The notes: generated by a model from the sequence alone, not told the origin. A DNA stretch of 64,000 nt from Pseudomonas saxonica (GCF_007858365.1 NZ_VFIO01000008.1:1-64000), one strand, 5' to 3'. Shown: positions 1 through 8,531, numbered from the stretch's first letter. Numbers and translations are program-made.

Positions 1-1875
1 TTTGGCGTAGTGCTCGTCGGAGCGTTCGATGAATTCGCGGCTGTGGTCGTAGTACTGGTAGTCGACGGCGCACAGTCGGTTGTTGTGGTAGCGCAGCATC
101 AGGGCGCGTTCAAACTTGTCTTCGATGCGGTGCAGGCGACCGTCGCGATGGGTGATGGTCAGGCGGTTGCCGTAGGCGTCGCTGATGGCGATCAGTTTTA
201 AGTCTTGAAAGTGGTAGAAACGGCGGGCTTTGCCCGCTTGGGCGAGGATCAGTTCGCCGTCTTTTTCACCCAGGTAGATCGCGGCGCGGGCCAGGCTGTT
301 GGTGATGGCCGGGCGTTGTGCTGTGGGGCACGGGAAGCGGGTCTGGCGGTTTTCGTGATCGGTCCAGAGCAGTTCGTCGCCGTCTTCTTGCAGGCGATGG
401 TTCAGGCTGTGGCTCCAGCCGAAACCCAGGCTGCTTTGGCTTTCGACGGCGCTGGTGCGGTACAGGCGTGTCCACTCGAAGGGCAACACGCCGTCGAGCA
501 CGGTGTCGGTGAGGGTCAGCAGTTCTTCGCCGGTGACCATCGACACCGGGCAGCCTTGGGTGCAGGTTTTGTCAGCCGGTTCGGCGGGCTGGTCGTTGAG
601 GTTTTTCGATTGCGCCGGGACGTCATCGACGTGCTGGACTTGCACGATTTCGGTGTAGGTCTGGGGTTTGCCGCGCACCATCAGGGTGGTGTCGAGCAGT
701 GACTGGTCGGGGCCGTCGCCGGGTTGAGGGGTGATGTCGACCTTGCCTTTTGTGCCGGTGTTCAGCGGCGCGTCGGCGTGCAGCAGGATGGGTTTGCTGA
801 TGTGTGCATGCTGGGTTGCGCGGGCTTTGCTGGTGCGCAGCAGCAGGTCAATAAAGCTGTCCAGCAGGTGGGTGGCTTTGGCGGTGACGGTCATCGTTTT
901 AACGGCCTTGGCGGTGTACTTCACCGCCAGCCCCATCCCGCCGGTCAGAACAACACCGATCAGGATGTCGATCAGCACTTCGCTGCCCAGGCGCGTAACC
1001 ATTTCAGTGCATAGGAGTGGCGGCAGCAATTGCAGCCAGGCTTGGAAGGTGCAGAAGTACGCCCACAGCAGCGGTTCGTCACTGGCGATTAAATAGAGGG
1101 TTTGCAGCGATTGGGCCGAGGCGTTTATGAGGTCGTCGAGTTGTGTCGGGTTAAGGAACTCTGCGAGTTTTTCGAAATTCTTTTTCGGGTGCGTGATGAG
1201 GTCGAACAGTTTGACGAGGCTGTCCCAAAGTCCGATCAGCGTATCGCCAAAACCCTTGAGGGCGCTCTGTGCATGCAGCAGCAGTTGCTCTGCGTTAGTG
1301 GCGTTGTCATAGGCGCGCCAGAGTGGCTGGAATTCGCTGTTCCATTGCTGCGAGAGCCATGCGCCGAGTTCGTTGAGCAGGTCTTGGTAGGAGTCGAAAT
1401 AGGCGTCGATCTGTTGCGGTGTGGTCTGAGGGTAGAAGGTGACGCGGTAGCGCTGATCAGGTTTGCAACCTTCGAGCAGCTTTATGCCGCTGTCGTCGAT
1501 GAAGGTGTTGATGTCTTCGCCGTAGCTTTCGACGGCTCTGACGTGGTCCTGATAATCCCTGCTGATGAGTTTGCTGCGCGAGGAAGTAGCAGCTACAGGC
1601 GTCAGACGGACAGGGGTGTTGCCAATCGGCACGAAGTGCGCGGATTCAAAGGCGTGAATCAGGGTCAGCGTGCCGTCTTTCTTGCATAGGGCGTAGCGCG
1701 TAACGGCTCCCTTGCTTTCGATGGGACGGGTGATGGCGCTGTCGCCGGCACTGAATTTTTGTTCGGCGGCAAGCATGCCGCCGTACCACTTTGTGGAGAG
1801 CTGACGGTAATTGGCCAGGCAGTCTCTGAGCTGCAACAGGAGGGTGGGTACATCGGGCTGGATGCTGTCAGTCAT
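1..1875 (-). CDS. RHS/YD-repeat protein, N-terminal part (3' end outside window)
   Basis: The minus-strand frame is open from an ATG at 1875 to the window edge (625 codons, no stop), so only the N-terminal part is visible. An AAGGA ribosome site sits about 8 nt before the ATG. The first ~430 residues are a helical region with a hydrophobic segment around residues 298-320. From about residue 437 comes the motif CTQGCPVSMVTGEELL, followed by the DLPF-like 'GVLPFEWTRLYRTS' and 'GFGWSHSL' signatures that open the DUF6531/RHS shell, then YD-type repeats. RHS proteins are large, often secreted (for example by type VI secretion), and carry a variable C-terminal toxin; that part and any immunity gene lie outside the window, so activity cannot be judged. 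Confident as RHS family; delivery route is inference. Confidence 0.85.
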   Translation of the reverse strand, partial: MTDSIQPDVPTLLLQLRDCLANYRQLSTKWYGGMLAAEQKFSAGDSAITRPIESKGAVTRYALCKKDGTLTLIHAFESAHFVPIGNTPVRLTPVAATSSRSKLISRDYQDHVRAVESYGEDINTFIDDSGIKLLEGCKPDQRYRVTFYPQTTPQQIDAYFDSYQDLLNELGAWLSQQWNSEFQPLWRAYDNATNAEQLLLHAQSALKGFGDTLIGLWDSLVKLFDLITHPKKNFEKLAEFLNPTQLDDLINASAQSLQTLYLIASDEPLLWAYFCTFQAWLQLLPPLLCTEMVTRLGSEVLIDILIGVVLTGGMGLAVKYTAKAVKTMTVTAKATHLLDSFIDLLLRTSKARATQHAHISKPILLHADAPLNTGTKGKVDITPQPGDGPDQSLLDTTLMVRGKPQTYTEIVQVQHVDDVPAQSKNLNDQPAEPADKTCTQGCPVSMVTGEELLTLTDTVLDGVLPFEWTRLYRTSAVESQSSLGFGWSHSLNHRLQEDGDELLWTDHENRQTRFPCPTAQRPAITNSLARAAIYLGEKDGELILAQAGKARRFYHFQDLKLIAISDAYGNRLTITHRDGRLHRIEDKFERALMLRYHNNRLCAVDYQYYDHSREFIERSDEHYAK

Positions 1876-2083
1876 TGACCTATTTCCTTACGCTGGAGAG
1901 CACCTGAGGTCATTCAGCAATCAGGGCTTTTACGGTGGCGCAAGTGTGCAAGGCGATACTTGGAATGGCTGTAAGACGGGTCTATAGCTGAGAGGGGTTT
2001 GAAGCGTGTTTTGAGTGAGACGGCTTACTGGTTGGTGTCGGCAGTCTCTTACATGAATCGAGATTTGAAGAGAATTCCGGACA

Positions 2084-2108
2084 TAAAAAAGGCCACATTA
2101 ACGTGGCC
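2084..2108 (-). terminator. Rho-independent terminator after flgZ
   Basis: The arms GGCCAC and GTGGCC (2091-2108) are followed on the minus strand by a run of six T (2085-2090). It lies 27 nt past the flgZ stop and closes the flgMN-flgZ transcription direction. Confidence 0.85.
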
Positions 2109-2134
2109 TCTGAGCGATGCGGGTGGCGGACGAA

Positions 2135-2875
2135 TCAATAATCGTCGTCTTTATCAAACTGTCGCGCTTCACGTTGCAGTTGATAGACAAAACGTTCGAC
2201 CTGGCGCTGCACGGCACCGCTGATATTGTGAAAGCGCATGCCAGCAAATGTAATGTTCAGTCGCTCTTCAAAATGCAGGTAACGCATCTCGACCGGTGTC
2301 GACATGGCACCAAAGGGCAGGGCCGCGTTAAAGCGTTCATACACCTGACCCAATTGCATGCTTTGGCTGATATCCCCTTCAAAGCGCAGCTTGCAGCCTG
2401 TGGCGGAGACGTCCAGCAATTTGCCTTTGATTGGGGTTTTGAGCTTCTCACCCGCCACTTCGACATTGACCAGATTGGCCAACCTCAACGCCGCGCGAAA
2501 GGCGTTTCGGCGCTGGTGATAAACCACTTCGCCCGGGAGTGCACCGCGATAGCAGCGATGACCGTTGACGTCATCGATGGTCAATGAGGTTGTGCATTCC
2601 CAGGCAATTCGTACGCCGTCATGGAAGCCTTCGACCCGAAAAGGTACGCCCGCTTCAAGAAAACGCTCACCCTCTCTTGGAATCATTTCGTCCAGAGTGA
2701 GGCTGTTGTTCTCACGGTTTACATCCACCACATAGCTCTGGAAACGCTGGGTGCGATCCTGGAATGTGATGATCAGCGGGTCATGACTCTCTTGTAGCAA
2801 CCGCAGGTTGGAAGCTATTTCCAACGGCGTGGCCAGCACCTTGGGCGGCTGCGGAGCATCTTGGGCATCGAACAC
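2135..2875 (-). CDS. flgZ: Flagellar brake protein FlgZ/YcgR (PilZ, c-di-GMP binding)
   Basis: The 246-residue protein has the two-domain YcgR layout: an N-terminal YcgR/PilZN-like half (about 15-115) and a C-terminal PilZ domain. Both c-di-GMP contacts are visible: the arginine motif in QRRNAFR near residue 123 and the DVSATG motif (D-x-S-x-x-G) near residue 158. YcgR-type proteins bind c-di-GMP and slow the flagellar motor or bias it. It follows flgM and flgN in the same direction with a 94-nt gap, the arrangement known for FlgZ in fluorescent pseudomonads, and ends just before a strong terminator. The ATG at 2875 is taken as start. Name rests on family plus context. Confidence 0.92.
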   Translation of the reverse strand: MFDAQDAPQPPKVLATPLEIASNLRLLQESHDPLIITFQDRTQRFQSYVVDVNRENNSLTLDEMIPREGERFLEAGVPFRVEGFHDGVRIAWECTTSLTIDDVNGHRCYRGALPGEVVYHQRRNAFRAALRLANLVNVEVAGEKLKTPIKGKLLDVSATGCKLRFEGDISQSMQLGQVYERFNAALPFGAMSTPVEMRYLHFEERLNITFAGMRFHNISGAVQRQVERFVYQLQREARQFDKDDDY

Positions 2876-2969
2876 GGTTCATCAGTCTCCAGGCAAAGTA
2901 CAGCAACACAAGAGTGCGGCATTTTGCCATCATGTTGCGCTTCTCGCTAGGCTGCATGACGACTAGGGG

Positions 2970-3437
2970 TCACACCTGGCTATAGGCGCGAGGCTTGTTC
3001 AACATCGATGTGGTGCCGCGTGCGGTGTACAAAGAGGGCACTTCGCCGCCATGCAGGATGCGCAGTTGGTTGGCGGTAATCGCCTGTTGCGTCTGAATCG
3101 ATTGGCCGTTGAGCTGATTGGCGGCATGGCACTGAGCAAGCAACTGGTTCAGGGCATCGCTTTGGCTGAGCAACTGCTTACCTACGCTGGAGTGGCTGGC
3201 GAGGCTTTCAAGCCCCTTGCGATTGGTGGTCAGGCCCAGGCTGGCCAAAATCTCGCTGCGCTTGCGACCATGTTGATCGAGCAGAATGATTAACGAATGT
3301 TTACGCGCCAGAATGTATTCCAGGTGCACCATGTCGCGCCCTTTGAGGGCGATGGACTCTTCCTGCAACAAGCCGAGCAGTTGCTCAGCAGGTGCCAGGT
3401 CGTCATTGATCAGTTGCAGCAAATTTTCGTCGTGCAT
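2970..3437 (-). CDS. flgN: Flagellar export chaperone FlgN
   Basis: This is a 155-residue, almost wholly helical protein. The N-terminal segment beginning MHDENLLQLINDDL and the heptad-like LLGLLQEESIALKGRD stretch match the FlgN family, which holds the hook-filament junction proteins FlgK and FlgL before export and helps their delivery to the export gate. It is 50 nt downstream of flgM, the usual flgM-flgN pair, and is expected to be transcribed from the sigma-28 promoter upstream of flgM. Its clients flgK and flgL are not in the window. Confidence 0.92.
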   Translation of the reverse strand: MHDENLLQLINDDLAPAEQLLGLLQEESIALKGRDMVHLEYILARKHSLIILLDQHGRKRSEILASLGLTTNRKGLESLASHSSVGKQLLSQSDALNQLLAQCHAANQLNGQSIQTQQAITANQLRILHGGEVPSLYTARGTTSMLNKPRAYSQV

Positions 3438-3487
3438 GGCGGGCTCTGGGAGTTAAGCGTCCAAAAGCCTGGCACCCGCCCCGAGGG

Positions 3488-3811
3488 CTAGTGCTGGGCT
3501 TCGATGTTGAGCAGTTTGCTGGCGACCCGGCTGCTGTCGACTTTATAACTGCCGTCGGCAATGGCTTGTTTCAGCTCGGCGACTCGATCGCTGTTAACCA
3601 CCGGTTGATCGCGCAATGAGTCACTGATTTTTTGTAGCTGCTGAGCCTGCGGGCTCAAGCTTACCGATTCACCACTCGGGGCGATGGTTGTAGCTTCAGG
3701 GCTTTGCACAGGGGCCGCTTGCGTGGCGCTGCCTGCTTCCTGATTGGCGTTGCTGCGCGTACTGCCGGCAACTGGCGGGGCGCTGTTGAGACGACTGAAG
3801 TCGATAACCAT
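3488..3811 (-). CDS. flgM: Anti-sigma-28 factor FlgM
   Basis: The protein has 107 residues. It begins MVIDFSRLNS, is low in complexity and probably disordered over the first ~55 residues, and ends with the helical sigma-binding half (SDRVAELKQAIADGSYKVDSSRVASKLLN), which is the FlgM signature. FlgM holds sigma-28 (FliA) inactive until the hook-basal body is complete and FlgM is exported. An AGAGG ribosome site precedes the ATG. A near-consensus sigma-28 promoter lies about 30 nt upstream, consistent with the known autoregulation of flgMN by FliA. Confidence 0.93.
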   Translation of the reverse strand: MVIDFSRLNSAPPVAGSTRSNANQEAGSATQAAPVQSPEATTIAPSGESVSLSPQAQQLQKISDSLRDQPVVNSDRVAELKQAIADGSYKVDSSRVASKLLNIEAQH

Positions 3812-3847
3812 AACGAAAAACCTCTGGGTATTTGGACGCTTGCCATG

Positions 3848-3874
3848 TTTTCGGCCATACCCGGAAAAACTTTA
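3848..3874 (-). promoter_or_regulatory. Sigma-28 (FliA) promoter for flgMN
   Basis: On the minus strand the sequence reads TAAAGTTT, 11 nt, GCCGAAAA. The FliA consensus is TAAAGTTT-N11-GCCGATAA, so spacing is exact and only one base differs. The predicted start is about 30 nt before the flgM ATG. Confidence 0.9.
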
Positions 3875-3963
3875 GGCTTGATTAATCATAGGTGTGGCTG
3901 AGCATGTACTGATCTAAGTCAGGTGACAGTGTAGGAAAGTCACAAGACTGATGCCAGAAAAGC

Positions 3964-4734
3964 TTACAGTGCCACCTCGACTTGACCGGGCCCTGTGATC
4001 CGCGCCTTGATCACACGTTTGGAGTTCAGGTTTCTTACGCGTATCTGCTCGCTGAGGCCGCCGTCCGACAGCGCCTCGCCGGGCATCTTGACACTTAATG
4101 TGCCGCTGCGAGCACTGATAACCACATGGTCGCCTTTTCGAACAGCGGCGTTTTGTTCCAGATGCGTCAGGGTCAACACTTGATCTGTCACCACAGGACG
4201 CAGCAGTTTTTGGCCCACGGCCAATTCGGTCGCGGTCATATAGCCTTGATTGATTTGGCTGACGTCACGTTCGCGCAGGGCGACATCGGCGTAGTCCACA
4301 AGCATGCCGCGTTTCAGAGGGTGGGTGACGATGATCACATCGCGGAAAAGCCGGACCTGAGCGGGGACAAAGATGGTCCAGGGTGAGGCGCCTTCGCAGC
4401 GAACCCGCACGATCACTCGGCCCATGGGTTGAGCCGGGCTTTCAAGGGTGGCTGTCAATTCTCTGTCGCACTCGGCCAGACGCAGGCGTGGGTCGAGATT
4501 GTTTACTTGAATCTCATAGCGGCCTTCTATCTGACCAGTGGCAAGGTAGTCTTCGACGGTGAACTCAAGAAAGCCTTGGGTGACGCCGATAAGTTGCGTA
4601 GGAGAAGTAAAGCCATCAGCGTAGGAATATTTGCCTACGCTAATCAGGCACGCGACTGCCAACAGACTCAAGCATCGACGGCGCAGGCTGAAGGCGTTGG
4701 ACTCGCGGCAGGAATTTGTCGTTTTGGTATTCAT
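3964..4734 (-). CDS. flgA: Flagellar P-ring assembly chaperone FlgA
   Basis: The protein is 256 residues from the first ATG. A basic stretch (SLRRR) and a hydrophobic segment (LLAVACLISVG) form a secretion signal ending near YADG at residues 38-41. The mature part carries the FlgA core (QGFLEFTVEDYL, EGRYEIQVNNLDPRLRLAECD) and a C-terminal SAF-type half. FlgA works in the periplasm to help FlgI form the P ring. It is transcribed away from cheV. A sigma-54 site lies immediately upstream, so close that the first ATG would be almost at the 5' end of the transcript; no ribosome site is visible before it. Translation may therefore be leaderless or start at a downstream TTG near codon 22. Confidence 0.92.
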   Translation of the reverse strand: MNTKTTNSCRESNAFSLRRRCLSLLAVACLISVGKYSYADGFTSPTQLIGVTQGFLEFTVEDYLATGQIEGRYEIQVNNLDPRLRLAECDRELTATLESPAQPMGRVIVRVRCEGASPWTIFVPAQVRLFRDVIIVTHPLKRGMLVDYADVALRERDVSQINQGYMTATELAVGQKLLRPVVTDQVLTLTHLEQNAAVRKGDHVVISARSGTLSVKMPGEALSDGGLSEQIRVRNLNSKRVIKARITGPGQVEVAL

Positions 4735-4745
4735 GAAAGATAAAT

Positions 4746-4761
4746 AGCAAAGCCCGTGCCG
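4746..4761 (-). promoter_or_regulatory. Sigma-54 promoter for flgA
   Basis: The minus strand reads CGGCACG-GGCT-TTGCT, against the consensus TGGCACG-N4-TTGCW. GG and GC are separated by the required 10 nt. The start point predicted ~12 nt past GC falls at about 4735, next to the flgA ATG at 4734. Confidence 0.75.
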
Positions 4762-4810
4762 TTTACCGGGCGGCGAGTGTCGTAACTTAAAGTTTTAAAA
4801 GGAGCTGAGT

Positions 4811-5773
4811 ATGGCTGGGGTGATGGATGCGGTTAACCAGCGCACTCAATTGGTGGGGCAAAACCGTCTGGAGCTGTTGCTGTTTCGTCTGGACGGGCCG
4901 CAGCTTTACGGGATCAATGTGTTCAAGGTCAGGGAGGTGCTGCAATGCCCCAAGCTGACAATGATGCCTCGATCCAATCCGGTGGTGTGCGGCGTGGCAA
5001 GCATTCGCGGCGCGACTATTCCAATTCTTGATCTGGCAATGGCCACCGGCGCGGGTCCACTGAAAGAACGGGATAACCCGTTTGTCATCATCACGGAGTA
5101 CAACACCAAGACTCAGGGATTTCTGGTTCGCTCGGTCGAACGCATCGTCAACATGAACTGGGAAGACATTCATCCGCCCCCTCAGGGTGCAGGCCGTGAC
5201 CATTACCTGACGGCTGTGACGCGCATGGATGAGCAGTTGGTCGAGATCATCGATGTGGAAAAAGTGCTGGCTGAAGTGTCGCCAACACCTGAAACCATTT
5301 CTCAGGGAGTGGTGGATGTCGACACTCAGACCAGAGCCTTGTCTTTACGGGTGCTGACCGTTGACGATTCATCGGTGGCGCGCAAGCAAGTTGCCCGTTG
5401 CCTGCAAACGGTCGGGGTCGAGGTGGTCTCGTTGAACGACGGCCGTCAGGCGCTTAACTATCTGCGCCAGATGGTGGAGGAGGGGAAAGACCCGGCCGAG
5501 GAATTTCTGATGATGATCTCGGACATCGAGATGCCGGAAATGGACGGTTACACCCTGACAGCCGAGATCCGCAACGATCCACGCATGCAAAATTTGCACA
5601 TCATTCTGCATACTTCTTTGTCGGGGGTTTTTAATCAGGCGATGGTCAAGAAAGTCGGTGCTGATGACTTTCTGGCCAAGTTTCGGCCCGATGACCTGGC
5701 ATCCCGGGTAGTTGACCGGATTAAAGCAGCAGACCAGAGCCAGGGTCAGCCCCTGGCGGTCAACACGATTTAA
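4811..5773 (+). CDS. cheV: Chemotaxis coupling protein CheV (CheW domain plus receiver)
   Basis: The protein has 320 residues. An N-terminal CheW-like domain (about 15-165, with YGINVFKVREVL and IRGATIPILDL) couples receptors to CheA. A C-terminal response-regulator receiver (about 180-305) has the acidic pair in TVDDSSV, the phospho-acceptor Asp in MMISDIEMPEMDG and the conserved Lys in FLAKF. CheV is thought to tune receptor signalling and adaptation. The AAGGAG ribosome site is 6 nt from the ATG. The gene runs into cheR with a 13-nt gap, so the two form an adaptation-related operon next to the flagellar genes. Confidence 0.95.
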   Translation: MAGVMDAVNQRTQLVGQNRLELLLFRLDGPQLYGINVFKVREVLQCPKLTMMPRSNPVVCGVASIRGATIPILDLAMATGAGPLKERDNPFVIITEYNTKTQGFLVRSVERIVNMNWEDIHPPPQGAGRDHYLTAVTRMDEQLVEIIDVEKVLAEVSPTPETISQGVVDVDTQTRALSLRVLTVDDSSVARKQVARCLQTVGVEVVSLNDGRQALNYLRQMVEEGKDPAEEFLMMISDIEMPEMDGYTLTAEIRNDPRMQNLHIILHTSLSGVFNQAMVKKVGADDFLAKFRPDDLASRVVDRIKAADQSQGQPLAVNTI

Positions 5774-5786
5774 GAGGCAGGATCAT

Positions 5787-6614
5787 TTGTCGACGGCTAA
5801 TTTGGATTTTGAACAGTTCCGGGGCTTCCTGGAAAAAGCCTGTGGCATTGTGCTGGGTGAGAACAAGCAGTACCTCGTTTCGAGTCGCCTTAACAAGCTG
5901 ATGGAGCAGCAGGGCATCAAGTCGCTGGGTGAGTTGATTCAGCGCATGCAAAGCCAGCCTCGCAGCGGGTTGCGTGAGCAGGTGGTGGATGCCATGACCA
6001 CCAATGAAACCTTGTGGTTTCGGGACACTTACCCGTTTGAAGTGTTGAAGAACAAAGTCTTGCCTGAATTTATCAAGTCCAATGCGGGGCAGCGTTTGCG
6101 TATCTGGTCGGCCGCGTGCTCATCGGGGCAGGAACCGTATTCGCTGTCGATGAGCATTGACGAGTTTGAACGCAGCAATCCCGGGCAATTGAAGGCGGGC
6201 GCACAGATCTTTGCCACTGATTTGTCCAGTCTGATGCTCAATACGTGCAAAACCGGTGAGTACGACAATTTGGCGATTGGCCGAGGCTTGTCGCAGGAGC
6301 GCTTGCAGCGCTACTTCGAACCCAAGGGGCCGGGGCGTTGGGTGATCAAGGCGCCGATCAAGAATCGAGTGGAATTTCGTTCATTTAATCTGTTGGACAG
6401 CTACGCCGCGTTTGGCAAGTTTGACGTGGTGTTCTGTCGCAATGTGTTGATCTACTTCTCGGCCGAGATGAAAAAAGACATCTTGCTGCGAATCCACAGC
6501 ACGTTGAAGCCGGGTGGTTATCTGTTTCTGGGCGCGTCGGAAGCCCTCAATGGTTTGCCCGACCATTACCAGATGGTGCAATGCAGCCCCGGGATCATCT
6601 ATCAGGCGAAATAG
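5787..6614 (+). CDS. cheR: Chemotaxis protein methyltransferase CheR
   Basis: CheR uses S-adenosylmethionine to methylate glutamates on chemoreceptors. Its all-helical N-terminal domain precedes the SAM-binding core, seen as MTTNETLWFRD, IWSAACSSGQEPYSL and FDVVFCRNVLIYF. The frame is open further upstream into cheV, but I chose the TTG at 5787 (protein starting STANLDFEQF after the initiator, 275 residues): it gives the family's usual length, has a GAGG ribosome site about 10 nt before it, and avoids overlap with cheV. The next 320 bases hold only a repeat and the flgB promoter. Confidence 0.95.
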   Translation: MSTANLDFEQFRGFLEKACGIVLGENKQYLVSSRLNKLMEQQGIKSLGELIQRMQSQPRSGLREQVVDAMTTNETLWFRDTYPFEVLKNKVLPEFIKSNAGQRLRIWSAACSSGQEPYSLSMSIDEFERSNPGQLKAGAQIFATDLSSLMLNTCKTGEYDNLAIGRGLSQERLQRYFEPKGPGRWVIKAPIKNRVEFRSFNLLDSYAAFGKFDVVFCRNVLIYFSAEMKKDILLRIHSTLKPGGYLFLGASEALNGLPDHYQMVQCSPGIIYQAK

Positions 6615-6627
6615 ACTTGCGTTAACC

Positions 6628-6741
6628 CGTAGCAGCTGCCGAAGGCGGCGTTCGGCGACGCAGTCGTCGCTGAGCGCTAAAGCTGAGTGCTCATTGTTAC
6701 GATCGCTGCGCAATCGGACGCAGCCTTCGGCAGCTGCTACG
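6628..6741 (+). repeat. MITE-like inverted-repeat element, copy 1
   Basis: The left end CGTAGCAGCTGCCGAAGG and the right end CCTTCGGCAGCTGCTACG are perfect inverted copies of each other, about 114 bp apart edge to edge. Related copies lie at 20827, 33357, 41018 and 52837. Confidence 0.85.
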
Positions 6742-6861
6742 AGGGAGTACGTGCGACCGGGCGGCAGAAAAGCGGCAGTCAGCGGTCAGCCTTTGCCGCT
6801 TTTCTGGCATTGCCGCCGCCCACTCCCTGCGCAAAGCCCTGAAACAGGCGGTTGTTCAATC

Positions 6862-6877
6862 TGGCACGAGGTTTGCT
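6862..6877 (+). promoter_or_regulatory. Sigma-54 promoter for flgBCDE
   Basis: TGGCACG-AGGT-TTGCT matches the sigma-54 consensus at every fixed base, with 10 nt between GG and GC. The predicted start is near 6888, about 48 nt before the flgB ATG. It implies RpoN plus an activator such as FleQ or FleR, as is usual for middle flagellar genes in pseudomonads. Confidence 0.93.
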
Positions 6878-6935
6878 CTGTACCTGTCATCCACACCTGA
6901 ATCCGTTTCAGGTCAGCTGACAAAGGTTTCCCGAC

Positions 6936-7343
6936 ATGAGCATCAGCTTCGATAAAGCGCTCGGTATCCATGAACAAGCCCTGGGCTTTCGTGCACAACG
7001 TGCCGAAGTGCTGGCCAACAATATCGCCAACGCCGATACCCCGAATTACAAAGCGCGGGATCTGGATTTTGCCTCTGTGCTCGCTGCACAGAACGACAAG
7101 AACCAGAACGGCACGTTTGCCCTGAACAAGACCAACAGCCGCCATATCGAAGCCCAAGGCCTGAGCATGGGCGACGAAACGCTTCAGTACCGCACGCCGA
7201 TGCAACCCTCGATCGACCAGAACACCGTGGACGCTCAGCTTGAGCAGTCGAACTATGCAGAGAATGCGGTCAACTTTCAGGCCAGCTTCACCCTGCTCAA
7301 CAGTAAATTCAAAGGGCTGATGTCAGCCCTGCGCGGGGAGTAA
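6936..7343 (+). CDS. flgB: Flagellar proximal rod protein FlgB
   Basis: At 135 residues it has the usual FlgB length. The rod-family N-terminal signature is present (LGFRAQRAEVLANNIANADTPNYKARD), as is the C-terminal helix rich in Q and N (VDAQLEQSNYAENAVNFQASFTLLNS) that packs with the other axial proteins. FlgB forms the most proximal part of the rod above the MS ring. It is the first gene of flgBCDE. An AAAGG site lies before the ATG, and flgC starts 3 nt after the stop. Confidence 0.96.
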   Translation: MSISFDKALGIHEQALGFRAQRAEVLANNIANADTPNYKARDLDFASVLAAQNDKNQNGTFALNKTNSRHIEAQGLSMGDETLQYRTPMQPSIDQNTVDAQLEQSNYAENAVNFQASFTLLNSKFKGLMSALRGE

Positions 7344-7346
7344 TTC

Positions 7347-7790
7347 ATGTCTCTAGCCAGTGTGTTCAATATTGCCGGCAGTGGCATGAGTGCCCAGACC
7401 ACGCGTCTGAATACCGTCGCCAGTAACATCGCCAACGCCGACACCGTCTCGTCGAGCCTCGATCAGACCTACCGCGCTCGTCATCCTGTGTTTGCCACGA
7501 TGTTTCAGGGTGCGCAAAACGGCACCGGCGATTCGCTGTTCAATAACCAGGATGCCGCAGGCCAAGGCGTCCAGGTGCTGGGTGTGGTCGAAGACCAGAG
7601 CAACCTTGAAGCACGTTACGAGCCCAACCATCCTTCTGCCGACGCCAAGGGCTATGTCTATTACCCCAACGTCAACGTGGTTGAAGAAATGGCTGACATG
7701 ATTTCCGCCAGCCGTTCGTTTCAGACCAACGCGGAAATGATGAACACCGCCAAAACCATGATGCAGAAGGTGCTGACGCTCGGTCAGTGA
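7347..7790 (+). CDS. flgC: Flagellar proximal rod protein FlgC
   Basis: The protein has 147 residues. The N-terminal rod motif (FNIAGSGMSAQTTRLNTVASNIANADT) and the C-terminal motif (VEEMADMISASRSFQTNAEMMNTAKTMMQKVL) are both characteristic of FlgC, a proximal rod subunit that is assembled with FlgB and FlgF. It lies 3 nt after flgB and 15 nt before flgD, in the sigma-54 operon. Confidence 0.96.
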   Translation: MSLASVFNIAGSGMSAQTTRLNTVASNIANADTVSSSLDQTYRARHPVFATMFQGAQNGTGDSLFNNQDAAGQGVQVLGVVEDQSNLEARYEPNHPSADAKGYVYYPNVNVVEEMADMISASRSFQTNAEMMNTAKTMMQKVLTLGQ

Positions 7791-7805
7791 TAAGGGGCAA
7801 CGCAA

Positions 7806-8531
7806 ATGAGTGTGACCGATTCCACTAGCGGCTTGACCCTCAACCAGGTACTCGCCAATTCCGCCCAGACCGCCACGACTGACAACAGTCTGGCAGCAGC
7901 TTCCAAGGCGGTGTCCGGCAGCTCATCGCTGGGCAAGGATGCATTTTTGCAATTGCTGGTCACCCAGCTGAAAAACCAGAACCCGCTGGACCCGCAGGAC
8001 AACACCGCGTTTGTCGCGCAGTTGGCGCAGTTCAGTAGCCTGGAAGGCATCACCACCCTCAATGACACGGTGAACTCGATCTCGGGTAACTTCCAGTCCT
8101 CGCAAGCCTTGCAGGCTTCGTCCCTGGTGGGCCGTTCGGTGATCGTGCAAACCAGCGAAGCGTATGTTGACCCGGCCAGTGGCAAGGCATTCAACGGCAC
8201 GGTCGTGGTTGCTGATGCCAACTCCACGCCGACGGTCACCATTACCAATGCTGACGGTGAAGTGGTCAGAACCCTGGATCTGGGTACACAGCAAGCCGGC
8301 AACAGTGAATTTACCTGGGACGGCAAGGATGATGAGGGCGTACTGCTGGATAAAGGTTCTTACACCTTTACGGCAGCCAGCAAAACTGACACCGGCAGCA
8401 CGGCTCTCACTACCTACCTGCCGGCTACGGTCAACAGCGTGACGCTGAGCAAGACCGGTGGCGAAATCATGCTGAACCTCGCGGGTCTGGGCAGTATTGG
8501 CATGTCCAAAGTTCAGACCATTGGCCTCTAG
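7806..8531 (+). CDS. flgD: Hook-capping scaffold FlgD
   Basis: FlgD caps the growing hook and guides polymerisation of FlgE; it is lost when the hook is finished. The 241-residue protein has the N-terminal cap motif (LGKDAFLQLLVTQLKNQNPLDPQDNTAFVAQLAQFSSLEGI, residues ~39-80) and a C-terminal beta-rich part with a FlgD Ig-like segment (WDGKDDEGVLLDKGSYTF). Its length and order are normal. It begins 15 nt after flgC and ends 36 nt before flgE. Confidence 0.96.
   Translation: MSVTDSTSGLTLNQVLANSAQTATTDNSLAAASKAVSGSSSLGKDAFLQLLVTQLKNQNPLDPQDNTAFVAQLAQFSSLEGITTLNDTVNSISGNFQSSQALQASSLVGRSVIVQTSEAYVDPASGKAFNGTVVVADANSTPTVTITNADGEVVRTLDLGTQQAGNSEFTWDGKDDEGVLLDKGSYTFTAASKTDTGSTALTTYLPATVNSVTLSKTGGEIMLNLAGLGSIGMSKVQTIGL

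Noticed and set aside
4741..4765. Sigma-28-like TAAA...GCCGTTTA upstream of cheV
   Set aside because: Only 13 nt lie between the two elements where 15 are needed; the sigma-54 site on the other strand explains part of the sequence.
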